A stretch of DNA of 64,000 nt, from NCBI RefSeq assembly GCF_003086295.3, contig NC_092054.1, forward strand, positions 39,005,294 to 39,069,293, in the 5' to 3' direction. Numbering within the stretch: position 1 is the first letter of the stretch; each line of letters begins with the position of its first letter. The notes beneath the pieces were generated by a model, which saw only the letters and a program-made list of their open reading frames with translations, did not search any database and was not told the DNA's origin. The DNA comes from Arachis hypogaea (lineage: Eukaryota; Streptophyta; Magnoliopsida; Fabales; Fabaceae). Positions 58,354 to 64,000 of this stretch are shown here, one piece after another. Made by a program: the position numbers and the translations under genes.

Positions 58354-59284
58354 GCACCTGGTTCCGAGACTATGTATCGGTTTGCAGGCGCATTAGTTAT
58401 ATGAAGATCTCTTATATTTGAGCTAGATAAAAAAAATCTTCATAATTTAGTCTGTTGTGTTTTTGGGATTTGGTATTCTTTAGTAATTGACATTGAGTGT
58501 TCATTGTTATGTTATAAGGAGAGCTTTGTTTCCAAGATTTTGCTTTCAAACATGTTTTCCTATATTTATTTTTAGAGGAGTGTGTTATCGCAAAATAATT
58601 TAATTTAATTCTCAACTCAATAAAGATATAAATAAACAAGGATAAAATTGTCATGTCAAAATCAGTTATTTTTAGTTTCTGAAGTTTTTTCCTACAAAAT
58701 TGGAAAAAACGAAGGACCGTTTTGGTCGACCGTAAAACTATTATGTATATACTCCCCATTCAAGCCAGGGAAAAACATTAAAATTTATCCAACCACGGTT
58801 TTGTATGGTCCCATGAGATTTGACAAGAATTATCCACCCTATGTTAGCTGGAAATACCGAAATAGTGCTGGAACTATAAGAGAAAAAACCACATGTATAA
58901 AGAATAAATATAGAGCACTTATTCAACTACTATTCATAAATGCATCACTTAAACTACTAACCACTATCTAACAATCTCAACACATTTCAACACCCCCTCA
59001 TGGAGGACATACATAGAAAAAGATATCCTGATTATTGGATTAACAGCAATCCATTTGTTGTGATCAGTGATTGAAGACAAAGATCTGAACCAGTGGGTTC
59101 TCAGTTCCCTAATATGTGGTTTTCTTCCACAGATAAGCAAGAATAGTAACCATTAAATTATATCTCTGATCCAGACTCCATAATTATCCTTGAAGAAATT
59201 GCAATGACCATGAATAATTCACTTCTTATGTCAGAGTAAATTGTATGTTAATGTTAGAATAACCGCACACGATAGCCTCATGAA
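58354..59284. other. Convergent 3' flanks of TCTP and the RecQ gene
   Basis: TCTP 3' UTR followed by AT-rich DNA. A 107-codon open stretch at 58648-58971 has no recognisable motif and lies in low-complexity sequence, so I do not call it a gene. Confidence 0.6.

Positions 59285-64000
<4,716 letters not shown>

Noticed and set aside
58648..58971. 107-codon open frame between TCTP and the RecQ gene
   Set aside because: No motif, low-complexity surroundings, and on the 3' flank of both convergent genes.

Overview
The window is plant nuclear DNA, most likely from a legume. The abundance of the odd palindrome CTGGCGTTGAACGCCAG and the families of long Ty3/gypsy (Athila/Tat-like) LTR elements point to peanut (Arachis); the genus is an inference from remembered repeat content, not a database result. 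About 75% of the window is transposon sequence. Only two ordinary genes are visible, both at the right end: a complete five-exon TCTP gene (56607-58353, +) and, convergent with it, the 3' part of a RecQ helicase gene of the plant RecQsim type (59285 to beyond 64000, -).

Region 1-33463 is a set of nested insertions that can be unpicked by target-site duplications (TSDs). A CACTA transposon (G1, from 648) was entered by LTR element C (1830-31878, TSD GCTAA). C carries a solo LTR (E, antisense, TSD AGAAG/GGAAG) lying in an unassigned LTR fragment (F). E was entered by the large Ty3/gypsy element B (3853-26717, TSD CCTTT). B was entered, just after its pol gene, by element A (11385-21126), whose 3' LTR is truncated. 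B has a complete gag-pol frame broken by nine in-frame stops and no frameshift. A has no gag-pol: it carries an unfamiliar ORF in that place. A and B share a further ORF downstream of the gag-pol position.

Region 33464-43144 is a young LTR element on the minus strand (D; TSD ATAGC, LTRs differing at 6 of 1761 positions). It has an intact 775-codon gag-protease ORF but no reverse transcriptase or integrase, and it contains the 5' half of a tRNA-Cys(GCA). D sits inside an older LTR (H) whose partner LTR is at the left edge of the window.

Region 43263-56500 is AT-rich gene-flanking DNA with smaller elements: a terminal-inverted-repeat relic (J) holding a solo LTR, three tRNA-derived SINEs with perfect TSDs, and a CACTA element (G2, TSD TCA) nested in another inverted-repeat element. 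TCTP has a TATA box and telo-box upstream and a MITE in intron 1. The RecQ gene has consistent exon phases over 13 exons but carries one in-frame TGA just after helicase motif VI.
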